A program made the translations under genes and the position numbers. Shown here piece by piece: positions 34,656 through 46,487 of a DNA stretch of 64,000 nt. Origin of the DNA: Heterotrichella gracilis (lineage: Eukaryota; Sar; Xanthophyceae; Tribonematales; Xanthonemataceae). Location of the stretch: assembly GCA_032358255.1 (NCBI GenBank), contig JAULBX010027052.1:155134-219133 (forward strand), given 5' to 3'. The notes below the pieces were generated by a model that was not told where the DNA came from, did not search any database, and saw only the letters and a program-made list of their open reading frames with translations. Positions within the stretch are counted from its first letter, which is position 1, and the number at the start of each line of letters is the position of its first letter.

Positions 34656-35698
34656 GCTGCCGGCTGTTGCGAGTCAAAGATGGTGTTTTTGGAGTTCTGT
34701 TGGGGCAAGGCTTGGTCAAACTCGGTGGCGCCAGTGATGACGGGGCGTGCACGAAATCAACAACCGCCGAATAGAAGACGATGGATACGGGGTTGCAGGT
34801 GTACTGAACTGATGGCGTGTCAAGTGATGGCTGGTGGTTGTAACCCTAAGAATTCACTGTGAGTACGGTAGTCGTGAATGCCGCAAAGTCGATGGCGTCA
34901 CGTCAGCTTTGGCACCCAATAACGTATATCTTACAAGGCCTTAGTTGAGCTTATTATTGGGGCATCTGCTGTGTTATTGGCACAAGTATTCTTCGAAGAA
35001 GATTTTGCTCTCTGGCAAATTTGATAGGGCAACCTGAAGAACCCTAAAGGGTTTTGGGCACTGACAAGTGTGAAAATTTTGGCAGCTGCCATGACTGCGT
35101 CACAGTGGTGTTGTTTATTCTAGAGGATATTGCCCTCAGCTGACCATCAATAGAGCTCTCTGTTACACTTGACAGGTGGAGTCAGTCCCCAAGGAAACCC
35201 CGCTTGACGGCCACTGATAACACCAACACTTGCATTCTCAGCATGGCCAGCATTGGAAGTCCTTCTGGAGTCACAGTACGCAACACCCCGGGGCCCCCGC
35301 GGGGGAGTTCCCAGCACGCCACGACAGGTGGACACTGATCGCTGGAAAACATGCCACGGGGGGAAGACCCTCCACGCTCCCTTCTGCAGGGTTGAACCTC
35401 CCACCACACAGGCTGTGATGTACCCAATAGCACTTGCATGCGGTCTTGCATGCATCTCAGCAGCTGACAGCCTATATCTCTATCCTCGCCCTAGTGGCTG
35501 GCACGTCAATGTCTGCTGGGACAGGCACTTCATGGTCTGCTCTCATAATCCAGCTCTATCCCTAAGAGGTCCCCAGTAGGTTTGCCTTCCTACCACTACC
35601 CACTGTGCATTCACCCCCGCTGTGCAACCACCGCCCAATCTGGTGGCTGCAAAGCGCTCCAGGCGAGTAGATGCGTCTAAAAACCCTTAGCTAGGGTG
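34656..35698. other. Intergenic, HSBP1 promoter and GET3 3' region
   Basis: About 1 kb with no supported gene. It should contain the HSBP1 promoter and the GET3 3' UTR; TTACA near 35163 would be a TGTAA signal for GET3. I see no clear heat shock element (nGAAn arrays) that I can defend. Confidence 0.3.
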
Positions 35699-38600
35699 TC
35701 AACTCGCTTGCGCTGCGGCCAGCTGTGCTTCTAGTTCGGCCACACGGGCCTCCAGCTCAGCAACCCTGCAGCAGATGTGTGGGTGTGGGTGGACGTGGGC
35801 GGGTGTGGGAAGAGGGGGGACATGATTGGCATAGGGTCGCAAGCAGACAAGGGGGGCACAGACGTAAATTCTGCTGGATTCCTAATCCCTGTATCTCAAT
35901 TTGATACGGCCCAATGCATGCGCAGGCACACAACCTGTCCTCCTTTGCCCCCATACCACCCTGTCATCGTACAAGTGCAAGGACAAGCACCACACGGGGC
36001 ATCTGAAACCTGGATCATTAACCCTAATCGTAACACCCCACGCACCTATTGGTCCGCTGCTTCTCTGTCTGCACCTGTGGCGTGTAGGGCGTGAGCAGCA
36101 TCTTGCTGAACTGCTTGAGGGCATCCGTGCCGCGCACCTGCAAGCCAAGAAACCACACACTGTTGGCCAAAGCGCCCACAAGGACCGACATGCGCCCAAG
36201 TGCACCCACATCCATGCAATTATCGCACCGTGAGCAGCGGTTTCTGAAATGAGTGCCACCACACAACCGCCTCAGTCACGCGGTGCTAATACAAACCAAC
36301 CGCCAGACCCCACACGGTGACAAAAATATACCCTAGCGACACCGGCCTCGCCATGTCGCATGAAAAATGAAAGGAAGGTGCGAACAATGGCAGTAACTCA
36401 AGAGTGTAGGGGTTAAATACGTGGCACCTTATAACCTCCTCCAGCAGGGACGGCACCGCTTATGTGGACACAGGTGAAAGCAAGGGGTTTGCTGCTAGTG
36501 GATTGTGACTACAGCAATTCTTTCAGTGCACGCCGCCCTCCCCTCTTCCTCTAGCAAGAGTACTAGCCTTATGTGAATGTGGGGCTAGAGGTTTGGGCTA
36601 GGGTTTGCGGGCATACAGCCCTCACCTCTTCCTTGCAAGGGCTGCAGCCTTGTTTACCGCACTACGGGGCTAGGGGATTGGGGCTAGGGTTTCAAGTGCA
36701 CGCAGCCCTTACCTCCTGATCTAGCAGGTGTAGCAGCGTAATGTGCAACGGGTTCTAGGGTTTTATGCGTGTGAAGGAGGCTAAGGTTTTCTGTGCATGC
36801 CGCCCTTACCTCTTCCTCCAGCAGGGGCAGCAGCGTAATGTTGAAGTCCTCGTACAGCTCGTAGAACTGCGCCAGGTACTTTTGCTGCATGCGCATGCGG
36901 GCGGCAAGCAGGCGGGAGGAGGAGACTGCGGGAAGGGGGGCGATGCGTAATTTAGACTGTGAATGGCAGGGGAGAGAGGACACAAGAAAGGGGAGAGATG
37001 GAAGCGATTAACGATAGGAGATAAGGAGAAATCACATGCCGGAGGTTGGTACCCGAGCAATAGGGGCGCATTAAGGGCAAGCCTATCATTTCATCCTCTA
37101 CTTCACCCCACCACATCACCACCACAACCCTCCGTCTTCATCTCCAATGCCCCCACCCAAGTCCCCTCCCCTCCCACCCCCTGCCTCACTTTTACTGTGA
37201 ACAGCACCTGGTTAACCCCATACGTTTTGCATGTCCATACCAGAGCGCACCACCCCCCCACCCCCACCCCACCCACCTTCGGTGTCGAACAGCACCTGGT
37301 TGACCACGATGTTGTGTGTATCCATGTTGAACCGCGCCAGCTCTTGGGGCATTCCATCACCGCCACCACCACCACCCTCCCAGAGGTATATTGACCCATG
37401 ATACTACACGTATGCTGTTACTATATTATATATCCCTGCTCACACCCTCCCTGCAACCCCACCCCACCCACCCACCTTCGGTGTCAAACAGCACCTGGTT
37501 GACCACAATGTTGTGCGTGTCCATGTCAAAGCGCGCCAGCTCCTGCACCAGGCGCTCCGTCTCGTACAGCGACAGGAACTCAGGGATGCACACGCACACA
37601 AAGGTGGTGAGGTCGGGGTCCTTGAACTGCGTGTTCACCTCCTCAACAACGGCCTGCAAGGGGGGGAAAGGAAGGGAAGGGGGGTTTAGTGGGGAACAGG
37701 GGGTAGGTTGTCTTTTTGGGGGGGATATCACTTGGCGTCCCACTGGAGAAGATTTATTGGACTGCGCATGCACATGACTTTTGCTTCCCCCTTCAACCAC
37801 TGTCTCAACAACCCAATGCGCGGTTCCCACCCACCTTGAGCTGATCCAGCTTTGTCATCAGCTGTTCCTGCATGTCCCCCAGCCCCGCGCCCCCCAGCAG
37901 GGCTGACACCTGGCCGATGACCCCTCCAAAGGCCCCCCGCAGGCTCATCACCTTGGACAGCCCCTTCTCTAGCAAGGTGGGGAACTGGAGCAGCCTGGGA
38001 GGGGGAGGGGGATGGGGGTCAAGTGTGGGGGCATGAATCTTGGCCGCTGAAGGGGAGGGGCCGGGATGGGTGATGATGGGGAGACTTACAAAAGGAGGGT
38101 GCTGTGCCATTAAATCGCTGCTGAGCCAGTCACAGTACAAATTCCATTACCACTTTACGTCACACAGGATGTACTACTTATTATTACACGCGTACCGGTA
38201 ACAAAGCCAGATCAGCAATCAGCCTTGCACAAGCATGCGCCACCCGTCCCTATCCTGGCATTGCTTTTATCATTTTTTGATGTACTACAATATAAACGTA
38301 ATCATAATGCGTATTACCACAGCAGAATACAAAACAACAGAATAAATGCTAATGTGACCGCAGCAACCTTTCCATAGGCAACTCCCGGGTGGGGTGACTC
38401 CCGATCCCCAGGAGGCGTGCAAAGAACAACTTGCCCGCTAAATGCAGAAATTCACCGCCACAGCGCCTGCGGGGGGACTAGAATAGGAATATTCTTGTCC
38501 CCCTGGTGCTGCAAGGTGTCCTCCCCCCTTTCACTCACCGTAACGTGTGCCCCGTGGGCGCGGTGTCAAACACGATGCAGCTGTAGTCCAGGCTCTGCAC

Positions 38601-39603
38601 CTGCTTCATAACCTCCGCAAAGCTCATGGCCTCGTCGATCCCCGGGATCGACCCCGCCAGGTCTGACAGAAATGAGCTTGGCCCCGCGTCGTCCATGGAC
38701 TCGATGGAGGGGTCCTCAGGGGTAGGGTCCACTTCCTAGGGTTGAGGAGGGTGCTGGGTTAGGGTTTAGGGTTTGGGAGGGTGCAGGGATTAGGGTTGAG
38801 AGCTCGGGAGGGTGTAGGGCTTAGGTTGGAGGAGATCGTCATGATGCTGGCGATGTTTTGGTTGAATTCGTTTTGTCTGTAGAGGGGGCAGCATGCTTGC
38901 GGTGACCAGGGGTTGGCGCATTGCCCAGCGAGCGGGGTTCTCAAAGCGATGCATGGCGGAGGCGGATATGTGAAACTGGTACTGGTTGTACATTTACCAC
39001 ATACTATTACTACAACAGCACGGGAGTCCTCCTCGAAACCTCCTGTTTGGTGGCTGTATCGTGGCGATGCCGTGGCTCGGTACAGCCCATGGTCGATAGT
39101 GACAATACAATGCCAAGCAACGAAGAAAACCACTGTTGCGGCATCCGATGAATGGAAGAACCCAATAAAATATTCGGCGATGGGTTGCGTTTTGAGAGCC
39201 AGTTGTACAAAACAGGCACCTCGACGAGTCTGCATGCATGGCATATGCATGCATACAGTACCATCACAACCCAGTCAACAATCCAACACCAAAGGCGCCA
39301 CCCCAATACCCATATACACGCATCAAAACTTCCCATCACACCCACCATCGCATAGAGGTTGTCGAACCCCTGCACCTGCGTGGGCTGGCGCGTGAACTTT
39401 TGCCGGAAGGCATCGCTCAGGTTGTGGGCGGGGTCGGTGGAGATGATCAGCACCGACTCCCTCACCGCCGCCAGCTGCACCGCCAGGCTGCAGGAGCAGG
39501 TGGTCTTGCCCACGCCGCCCTTCCCGCCCACGAAGATCCACTTCAGCTCGGTTTGGTCCACCACGTTTTGCAGCGTGCCGGGCAGCTGGGGGGGATCTGC
39601 CAT
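35699..39603 (-). CDS. GET3: ATPase GET3/ASNA1, tail-anchored protein targeting factor (7 exons)
   Basis: Cytosolic homodimeric ATPase that carries tail-anchored membrane proteins to the ER. Exons: 39346-39603, 38539-38735, 37835-37994, 37476-37653, 36810-36925, 36046-36137, 35699-35765; in phase, 355 aa. Seen are the deviant P-loop [24 protein letters not shown] (switch I), [75 protein letters not shown] and [10 protein letters not shown]. The zinc-binding CxxC found before the MQQKYL block in fungal and animal GET3 is not present here (the site reads [11 protein letters not shown]). The last ~25 residues form a short heptad helix ([18 protein letters not shown]). Introns 4 and 5 have six exon echoes. 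Confidence 0.95.
36425..36755 (-). repeat. Four exon echoes of the GET3 exon 5 donor edge
   Basis: Copies near 36430, 36530, 36615 and 36705 carry the ACCTC...CTCCAGCAGG...CAGCGTAATG edge of the real exon at 36808-36842. Spacing is about 85-105 bases. The nearest keeps TGTAGCAGCGTAATGTGCAAC. GGGCTAGGGTTT-like words separate them. Confidence 0.8.
37190..37370 (-). repeat. Two exon echoes of the GET3 exon 4 donor edge
   Basis: 37271-37352 is very close to the real 37470-37552 (CCACCTTCGGTGTCGAACAG, CACCTGGTTGACCACGATGT, GCGCCAGCTC). 37195-37260 is an older copy (GAACAGCACCTGGTTAACCC). Confidence 0.92.
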
Positions 39604-40429
39604 GGCTAGGCCCGGGGGCCCGGGAAGGGTTTGTTGGTGCGTGGGGCTGCTGATGGGGTCGAGTGCCGGGGGTGGAGTGGGATTTGGGAGGGGAGGAGGG
39701 AGTGGGTGTGGGTTCCAAGGCTGTTTGGCAGGGACAGGGGAACGGCTGGATCTGTTGAGAATGTGGCGATGACGGAGAGCACTAGTACTGTACGTGTGAG
39801 ATTAGCTTGTCATGTTCAATGCTATTAAGTGGCATAAGTAGCAGCAAGTACCAAGCTTGCTGCATATTGGGCGCACCACAGTTGCCCAGCGATCCAAACC
39901 CTTCAGTAGGGTAAACTTGGAGCGGGTGACCTTACGGCCCGTAAGTTACGGGTCAGGGGGTTGTGTTTTATATTGAATTGAGTGTAGGTTGAGTTACAAG
40001 CAGCATTGAATTGAGTGTAGGTTGAGTTACAAGCAGCAATGCAACACAACATTTTTAAAGTCAGCAAAACAAGGATGCTGCAGGCACACACAGTATTTTA
40101 ATGAAAGCACCCGATGGCACAGCATCACTCGATAACCCTGTGACAGGTAGATGTCTAAACACATTACAAATGAATCAAAACCTCCTTCCCTTGTTGTGTA
40201 CATAGCCCTGTGTCCACTTGATCCACCACCCGCCACCACCCACCACCACCACCACCACCACCAAACCGGCACCATCCACCACACAAGCACACCCACCCCC
40301 CACCCCCAGCCTGTACATGACGTCCCAACATTACCCAGCCAGGGTTGATGTTCGCATTGGATTCAACAGAAGCTCTGTTTGATAAGCCTCCTACCACTCA
40401 TTGGCACCAACCATGCTGCCCACCACCAA

Positions 40430-40620
40430 AAACACAACCCTCCACATCACTGCTCTCAGCCTGGCACCACCCTTGCGTAAGCGCCCCACACAGCGCCACC
40501 AGACTTGCCATGGACCTCAGGCAATATGCAGCTTCCCAAACTTGCCGTACAGCACCTTGGCCGCAGCCTCCTCCCTCAAAGAGCTGATCTCGAGCACCCA
40601 CCAACCTCCATCCCAGCATC
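40430..40620 (-). repeat. Duplicate 2 of TMEM205-like terminal exon (more decayed)
   Basis: A third, more diverged copy of the same exon part; YGKFGKLH and the AESS-like segment can still be read on the minus strand. Increasing divergence with distance suggests successive duplication. Confidence 0.7.
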
Positions 40621-40641
40621 CATGCCTCACACCACACACCC

Positions 40642-40800
40642 CGCTCAGCCTAGCACCACCCTCGCCGCCAGCCACCAGCCGTGCGCCAGCGCCCCGCACA
40701 GCACCACCAGGTTAGCCACCGAGCTCAGCCCGTGCAGCTTGCCAAACTTGCCGTACAGCGCCTTGATCTCAACCATCACCTCCCGAGCAACTGTTCCTAA
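40642..40800 (-). repeat. Duplicate 1 of TMEM205-like terminal exon (includes stop region)
   Basis: Nearly repeats 40836-40985 of the real terminal exon, including the region of the stop codon, the GKFGKLH coding segment and the AHGW segment, but diverges at its 5' end and has no intact acceptor. It is a downstream tandem copy about 190 bases away. Confidence 0.8.
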
Positions 40801-40835
40801 GCACCAGCCCCCGCGTCACCCTCCACACGCCCCGC

Positions 40836-42570
40836 TCAGCCCAGCACCATCCTCGCCGCCAGCCACCAGCCGTGCGCCAGCGCCCCGCACAGCACCACCA
40901 GGTTCGCCACCGAGCTCAGCCCGTGCAGCTTGCCAAACTTGCCGTACAGCGCCTTGATCTGCGCCTCGTCCCGGGGAGAGCTGTTCTCGAGCGCATAGCG
41001 CTCAAACATCACCCGGGTAGCTGCAGGCTCGATGAACAGCAGGTTGGCCAGGGTGCCAGCCAGGGACACGCCTGCAAGTGTGAATAGGGTTTGGAATTAG
41101 GGTTTTAATCATGAGTTCAGGGGACCCAGGGGTAATGAACAGCAGGTTGCGGCCAGGGACACACCTGCGAGGGTGAGTAGGGTTTGGAATTAGGGTTGGG
41201 ATCATGAGTTCAGGGGACCCAGGCTCGATGAGCAGCAGGTTTGGATCAGTGTTTTGGTAGAGGTGTAGGGTTGAGGTTTTGTACATTAAGGCTTTATGCG
41301 CAGCAGGTCGGTGTTGCTTCCAATAACACAGCAGGGTCCAGCATAGCATTGATTTTACTAGTATGTTTGCAATTCAAATGTGCAACTGCTGTTACAGTGC
41401 ACGTACCCAGGGTTATTGCCGGCCCATTCCCAATGCCTCCGGGCCCGAAAGCCAGTGTGGCGCCCATGATGGTGATGCATGAGGCAGTGACGCCAAAGTA
41501 CAGGGGGAAAAGCTTGGACTGCGGGCAGGGGAGGGAATCAGACGTCAGCTTGGGTTTTGATGACGGATTGCATTGACAATGAAGCTTCATGAACATCTGC
41601 CTGGGTGAATTCCTGCATACAATGACCTACACAGCACCCATTGGAGACCCTAGCCCCAACCCTAGCGTCCTCACATGCACCTTGCCAAACATATGCCTGG
41701 GAGGGTTCCTGAACATGGTGACCTAATCAAGCCCCTTGCCAAACCCTAACCCCAACCCTAGGCTCATAACCTGCACCTTGCCGAACATCTGCCTGGGCCG
41801 GTCCCTGAACATGGTGACCCTCGCCCAAACCCTAACCCAACCCTAGCGTTCTCACCTGCACCTTCCCGAACATCTGCCTGGGCCGGCCCCTGAACATGGT
41901 GACCCTCGCCAAACCCTAACCCAGCCCTAGGGTTCTCACCTGCACCTTGCCAAACATCTGCCTGGGCAGGTTTTTGAACATGGTGATGCCAGCCACAAAG
42001 GTGGTCCACACAGTGGAGCCCAGCCAGGTGGCAAAGGCAAACAGGTGGATGAATGAGGCGGCCTTGAAGGAAAGCTCGGCGCTGCCACGGCCCGCTGCCA
42101 GGCACACGGCGGCGATGGCCACGATGCGCACCTGCGTGGGTGGGATTACCTTTTAGTTAGGGTTGGGGTTGGCTACTGTAGGGTTTGTTACAGGGTTTGA
42201 AGGAGAAATGGACGCTGCCACGGCACACTGCAAATATGAAGCATGCAACAGCATCACCGACCCCATGCAACCGGCACAATCAAACCAACACGATCCCAAC
42301 CACCCCACCCCTACCCACCCCGCAAAACCCAGAACTCACGTATTTGTTGTTTGCCAGGGAGGGCTTGAGCATGTCCCCTTTCACGTCCGCGCCATTCTCC
42401 TCCCCTGAGCTTGTCACCCCCTCCGTGGCCCTGCCGATGCTCTCAGCGGCGGCAGCGGCGGCAGCAGCGGCCTCCTCCACCGCGTGCTGCGCCTCGTCGG
42501 CAAGGGACTCGGTCACATGCTGCTCTGCCTCAACCTCGCTGGCCATGGGGGTGCGGCGGCGGGGGGCCAT
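40836..42570 (-). CDS. TMEM205-like (DUF4149) multi-pass membrane protein (4 exons)
   Basis: Exons: 42340-42570, 41940-42131, 41407-41518, 40836-41071; in phase, 256 aa. Residues 1-77 are a soluble, acidic, Ala-rich region (EEAAAAAAAAAESIG). From there the TMEM205 pattern is clear: FIHLFAFATWLGSTVWTTFV, MFKNLPRQMFGKVQSKLFP, LYFGVTASC, ANLLFIEPAATRVMFERY, LYGKFGKLHGLSSVANLVV and a last helix GALAHGWWLAARMVL, that is four membrane helices with the conserved EP in helix 3. The human relative is linked to platinum resistance; the plant and algal role is not established. Introns carry four copies of the exon 2 donor edge and two of the exon 4 acceptor edge, and the terminal exon is duplicated downstream. 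Confidence 0.9.
41130..41255 (-). repeat. Two exon echoes of the TMEM205-like exon 4 acceptor edge
   Basis: GAACAGCAGGTTGCGGCCAG...ACACACCTGCGAGGGTGA at 41136 and a shorter CTCGATGAGCAGCAGGTTTG at 41222. The spacer TAGGGTTTGGAATTAGGGTT then CATGAGTTCAGGGGACCCAGG is duplicated almost exactly, so the unit is about 85 bases. Confidence 0.92.
41584..41925 (-). repeat. Four exon echoes of the TMEM205-like exon 2 donor edge
   Basis: Copies start near 41588, 41678, 41771 and 41856; the real edge is at 41940. Each has CACCTTGCC.AACATCTGCC then TGGGC.GG...TGAACATGGTGA. The nearest two are almost identical, the farthest is decayed, and CCCTAACCC words lie between them. Confidence 0.95.
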
Positions 42571-44128
42571 CCTGTGGGTGGGGGTGGGGGTGGGGCTCAT
42601 GGCTGGACTGTGGTGTGTGGTGTGGGTGCTGAGGGTGTAGGGTGTAGGGTGGGGTTTTGGGGTAGGGTATGCGGTACACCCTTAGTAAGGATTGGGTAGG
42701 TGTGCGGGTGGAGGGGCCTGAATAGGGTTCAGAGTTTGGCTAAAGTGCTCTGGTTGTTGTATCCGGGTAATGAACTAACAGCGTCGTGTAAACTTGTTGG
42801 CGTGGTGCAGCAGAAGCTTTGGCGCTTGCACACAGCAGTGCTTTAATGGGATGGTTGCCACCTGGAAATATAGCGATGCTGGAAATATAGCGATGCACAA
42901 GTGATCCTGGTGCAAGTTGTAACACAGGGATGTCCCCGCGGCCCCCCACTCGTGGTGTTGACACACCACCTGATAGGCACTCCTCCTTGGTGGAAGTGAC
43001 TAAGTGGGCTCACTATGGGAACATAGTGCGCCTGAAGGGGAGTGCTCCTGGTTCAACGAGTGCCACCAACATGAGTTGCGAGTAACACTATGCCTGGTCT
43101 AATACCGTGCCTGCTGGGTCGTGTGTGGAAAAACTATAACGCCCCAATATGCATGCATGCATGTGCAGCTGACCCAACACTTGGCACACGACACCCCTCC
43201 GCACCCTTCGGTGACTGCATCGCCCATCTCATTTCCCCAACTATCTGTTACTAGGCGGTTTGGTACGCAGCCTGGGCGGGAATGGGTCCCATCCCCGGTG
43301 ACGTAAGCATGTGGTGGGGAGCTCCTCGTACCTGGCTGAAGAAGGTGCCAGCAAGGGACCACGTGGCAGCAGGCTGAACGGGCGGCTTGCGTTCGAAGAG
43401 GCAGACACCCTCAGGGTCCTGAAGCTGCAGGCGCTGGGAGCTAGTGTGACCGAACGCATCTCGTGGTGTGGGTGGATCTTGGATGCAGAAATGCTGGGGC
43501 GATGTGACAGCGATGCTTTACTAGGTGCGACTAGAAACCGTTTGCGATGCCAAGCTTGTGGGCAGAAGTAACGCAGGGTTGTGGGTGGAAAAGGAGATGA
43601 GAACGCTATGGTGCTTGGCATGCATGCAGACGTGGCCGAAAAGCACGTTAGGGTTTCGCCACTTCTCATTATACCCTGTCGAAGGGTTTCGGTGGTTTCG
43701 GGCAACGTCACACCAGTTCCGCTGCAGCTGCGAAGCTTTGGTGAAGCTGGCAGCAAGGTGTGAGATCTTTAGAAGCAACGTCTGACAGAAGTTTGGTGCA
43801 AGCACGCCAAAACCGCCAGTCAATCAAGCACCGGTCCATTCTATTCTCACCCTTATTGCTCACAGCCTGGCCGCAGTTTTTGCTTGGCTTTGCATAGCAA
43901 ATTTGCCGTTGGGTTTGTCCTTTGTAACGTGGCTCCAAGCAGGCATCGAGGTCACTTGTCCCTGCTCAATCAGTAGTAGGGGCTGCTGCAAGTGCCTGTC
44001 AGGCTTGTCACCCTAACCACTGCTGCTCCCAAGGACAGTGCAACCCCTTACAACCCTTGTGACAACCTGCAAAGGGCCTCCTAGGTACACACTGTAGCCA
44101 CAAAGGTTCAGTGACACTGGTCTCCAGC
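42571..44128. other. Intergenic, uncertain content
   Basis: Should contain the promoter of the TMEM205-like gene and possibly 5' exons of the plus-strand gene at 44129. An 86-codon plus-strand frame (43311-43571) and a longer minus-strand frame (43241-43756) overlap each other; neither matches a family I know, so I do not call a gene. TTTAGGG-like words occur at about 42630-42730. Confidence 0.3.
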
Positions 44129-46487
44129 ATGAAGGACCTTGCGGTGTTGAGCCAAAAGTCTGCTGCTGAGATTGACCAAGCGGAGCACGACATAGATTCT
44201 AGGCTGGAGCAGGCACTGGAAAAGGTAATACAAGGCTTGCACCATGTGCCAAGGCGCAGGCTGTACTGTACTCCAGGCAACCAAAACTGCGCCTTCACTG
44301 TGGACATGAGCAGGGTGGCGGAAGTGATGCAGTTGCATGATGATGCACCACCCCAAAATGGCTATTTTGCAATGCACCAGACCCCAATATGTGCCGCACC
44401 TGGTCCCTGGGACAGGCATGGCCACTGCCGGAATGACATTTCCACACGGCTGAGCCGCACCAGGACTGGCCTTGGATTCAGCTGGCCATGCGACAAATGT
44501 CCAATAGCCCATGAATTCATGCCCTTATCCAGCGCATCCAAGGCGAACATGCATATTATTAATTAAGTGGAATACATATTGGCTACACTGCACATGGCTA
44601 CAGCACAGGGTAGCCTACACTGGCTAATTACTCTGCTAAGTACTGTAACCTTTTGTGCATCCATGTATACATCCAGGCGGCCCACATGATGTGGCGCATG
44701 GCGGCGCCCCCCCCTGCTATGGTAGTTATGGGTAATACGCACACACCCCACGTGGCTTTGCCACACCATCACAGCCACCTCATGTGGTGCATTTTCTTGA
44801 TGATGTGAGCGAGCATGTGGATGCACAGTTCATCACCATGCTGCAGCCTCAGTTTCCTGCCCGTTATCAGCCACAGGTCTCTGTTTATTTTATATCCATG
44901 TTCACTCCCTTCCCTGCAGGAGTTCCCCACGGGTACCCGCCAGCAGCCAGGGATGCGCCAGGTGGCGCTCACCAAGGTGGAGGAAGCAAAGCACGTGGTG
45001 GGGAGGTTGGCGCACTCGGTGGCGCACCCCCTGGAATCCCTACACCTCACCCACCCACATGGCAGTCCCACAGACGAATCCCTGCCACTCCCCCGCCAGC
45101 AGTACACGCATGGTGGTTCCTCCCATCAGGGAGGAAAGGAGGGAGAAGGGAGTGCGCATGAGGAAGGGGAGGTTTCACACCCCACGCTGCCCACCAAGCT
45201 TCACATGACCACAGAGTATGCACAGACCCTGGCAGATAGGAGCGTGGATGCGCCCTTTGGGATTGAGGCGGGTCACCTCCGGGATTTGGAGAAGGCAGCC
45301 AAGCAGCAGGAAGGGGATCATACCAGTGTGGTGGGGAGGGCAACGGAGGCAGCCAAGGGGTATGTGAAAAAAGTCCAAGTTGTGGTCACAGGCAGTGGAG
45401 GAGGGGAGGGAATCGAGGATGTGAACGAGATTGATCCAAATGTGGGGGGCAGCGGCGGGACTCAGTCTGGAATTGGAATCCTACAGCTTGCCTCAGCCAG
45501 TGCTGAGGCATCACATGTGGAAGATGCAGGGGTGGTACTGGGCGGGCCGCCCACATTCTTGGATGTGAGTCCGAATGATTCCAGCCCTGATGGGGCTACG
45601 GCAAGGGGGGTACAGCAGGGTTACCTGGACCAGGCGGTGGATGTGGTGGAGGGTGTGGCAGGTGAGGGCGCGCGTGTGGTGGCTGATCTCAAAAGTTGAG
45701 GGGGTCCCGAGTACCAGCTCCAGCCATATTCACGGTCCAGATGTCATCAGGCCACGTGTTTGTTGCGGTTTGCTTGCCATACCAGCACCTACATCACAGC
45801 ACAGCAGTTGCACTCCAAGTGAGTTGTCGCAATTCCCAAGTACTTGTTCATCTGTGTTGTACAAATTGGTAACAGTACAAGCAGCATAATGAGTGACATA
45901 TTACTGGTTATAATTAAGCCAACCAATAACAAAGAGCTGAATTTACCTTCCAAATTGCAGGGAGCCTCAAAGAGACTGCCGAGCAGGCGGGGATTCGCCT
46001 GGCGCGCATCGTGCGTGATCTGGCAGCCAGGCGGGGGGTGCAAGGGGAGGAGAAGAAGGAGGGGGGAGGGGAAGAGGGGCTGCTTGAGCAGGCGTCGGGT
46101 GCAGTGCAGTCTGTGGCTAGCAGGGTGCGTGAGGGGGCGGTGCAGCTGGCAGCGGTTGGGCGCAGGCGGCTGGCTTTGAATGGCATTGTGGGAGCAGGGG
46201 GGGAAGACGGCGACAGCAACCAGGGGGGAGAAGGCTCGGCTGATGTGGCAGCTGGTGGCGGGGCTGTGGACAGGCGGATTGTGAGAGGTGGCAATGGTGG
46301 TGGTGGTGGTGGTGGTGGTGGTGGTGATGGTGGTGGTGATGGCAGTGGTGGTGGTGGTGGTGGTGGTGGTGACCAGGCAGGTACTGAGCCAGGCCAGGGG
46401 GTGGGTGGTGTGTACAGCCGCATGGACCTCCCTGACCTGCCACCAGGGACGTTCAACCCCCTGCCGATGCCACGCTCACGCCTGTGA
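44129..46487 (+). CDS. Unrecognised protein with amphipathic helices and poly-glycine tail (5 exons)
   Basis: Exons: 44129-44224, 44677-44721, 44775-44876, 44920-45661, 45961-46487; in phase, about 503 aa. I do not recognise the family. The first ~80 residues are helical (MKDLAVLSQKSAAEIDQAEH; VSEHVDAQFITMLQP). The long exon 4 is mostly hydrophilic with helical segments such as TKVEEAKHVVGRLAHSVAHP and VGRATEAAKGYVKKVQVVV. The exon 4/5 junction VEGVAG/SLKETAEQAG joins two helices, followed by LLEQASGAVQSVASRVREG. The pattern recalls LEA, perilipin or other amphipathic surface-binding proteins, but this is only resemblance. A glycine run coded by GGT repeats (46291-46372) and a Pro-rich end follow. 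The frame is open upstream of the chosen ATG, so earlier exons may exist. Confidence 0.6.
46291..46372 (+). repeat. GGT trinucleotide repeat coding poly-Gly
   Basis: A near-perfect GGT tract interrupted by GAT and AGT inside the last exon of the unrecognised gene, giving a Gly-rich stretch of about 27 residues. Likely length-polymorphic. Confidence 0.85.

Larger units (their letters stand above)
39604..40835. repeat. GET3 upstream region and decayed duplicates of the TMEM205-like terminal exon
   Basis: The right part (about 40420-40800) holds two degenerate tandem copies of the last exon of the minus-strand TMEM205-like gene (see separate entries). About 39960-40045 contains a direct repeat of TTGAATTGAGTGTAGG. 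40228-40263 is a CAC microsatellite. The stretch next to 39604 should be the GET3 promoter. TTACA at 40164-40168 would be TGTAA on the minus strand. Confidence 0.5.

Noticed and set aside
34244-34774. 176-codon plus-strand open frame.
   Set aside because: It runs antisense over HSBP1 exons 1-2, has no family resemblance, and the minus-strand splice model explains the region.
43241-43756. Overlapping frames on both strands (86 and 171 codons).
   Set aside because: No family match, no convincing splice structure, and neither strand is clearly better; left as intergenic.
46117-46443. Minus-strand frame coding a long histidine run.
   Set aside because: It is the complement of the GGT repeat in the plus-strand poly-Gly exon.
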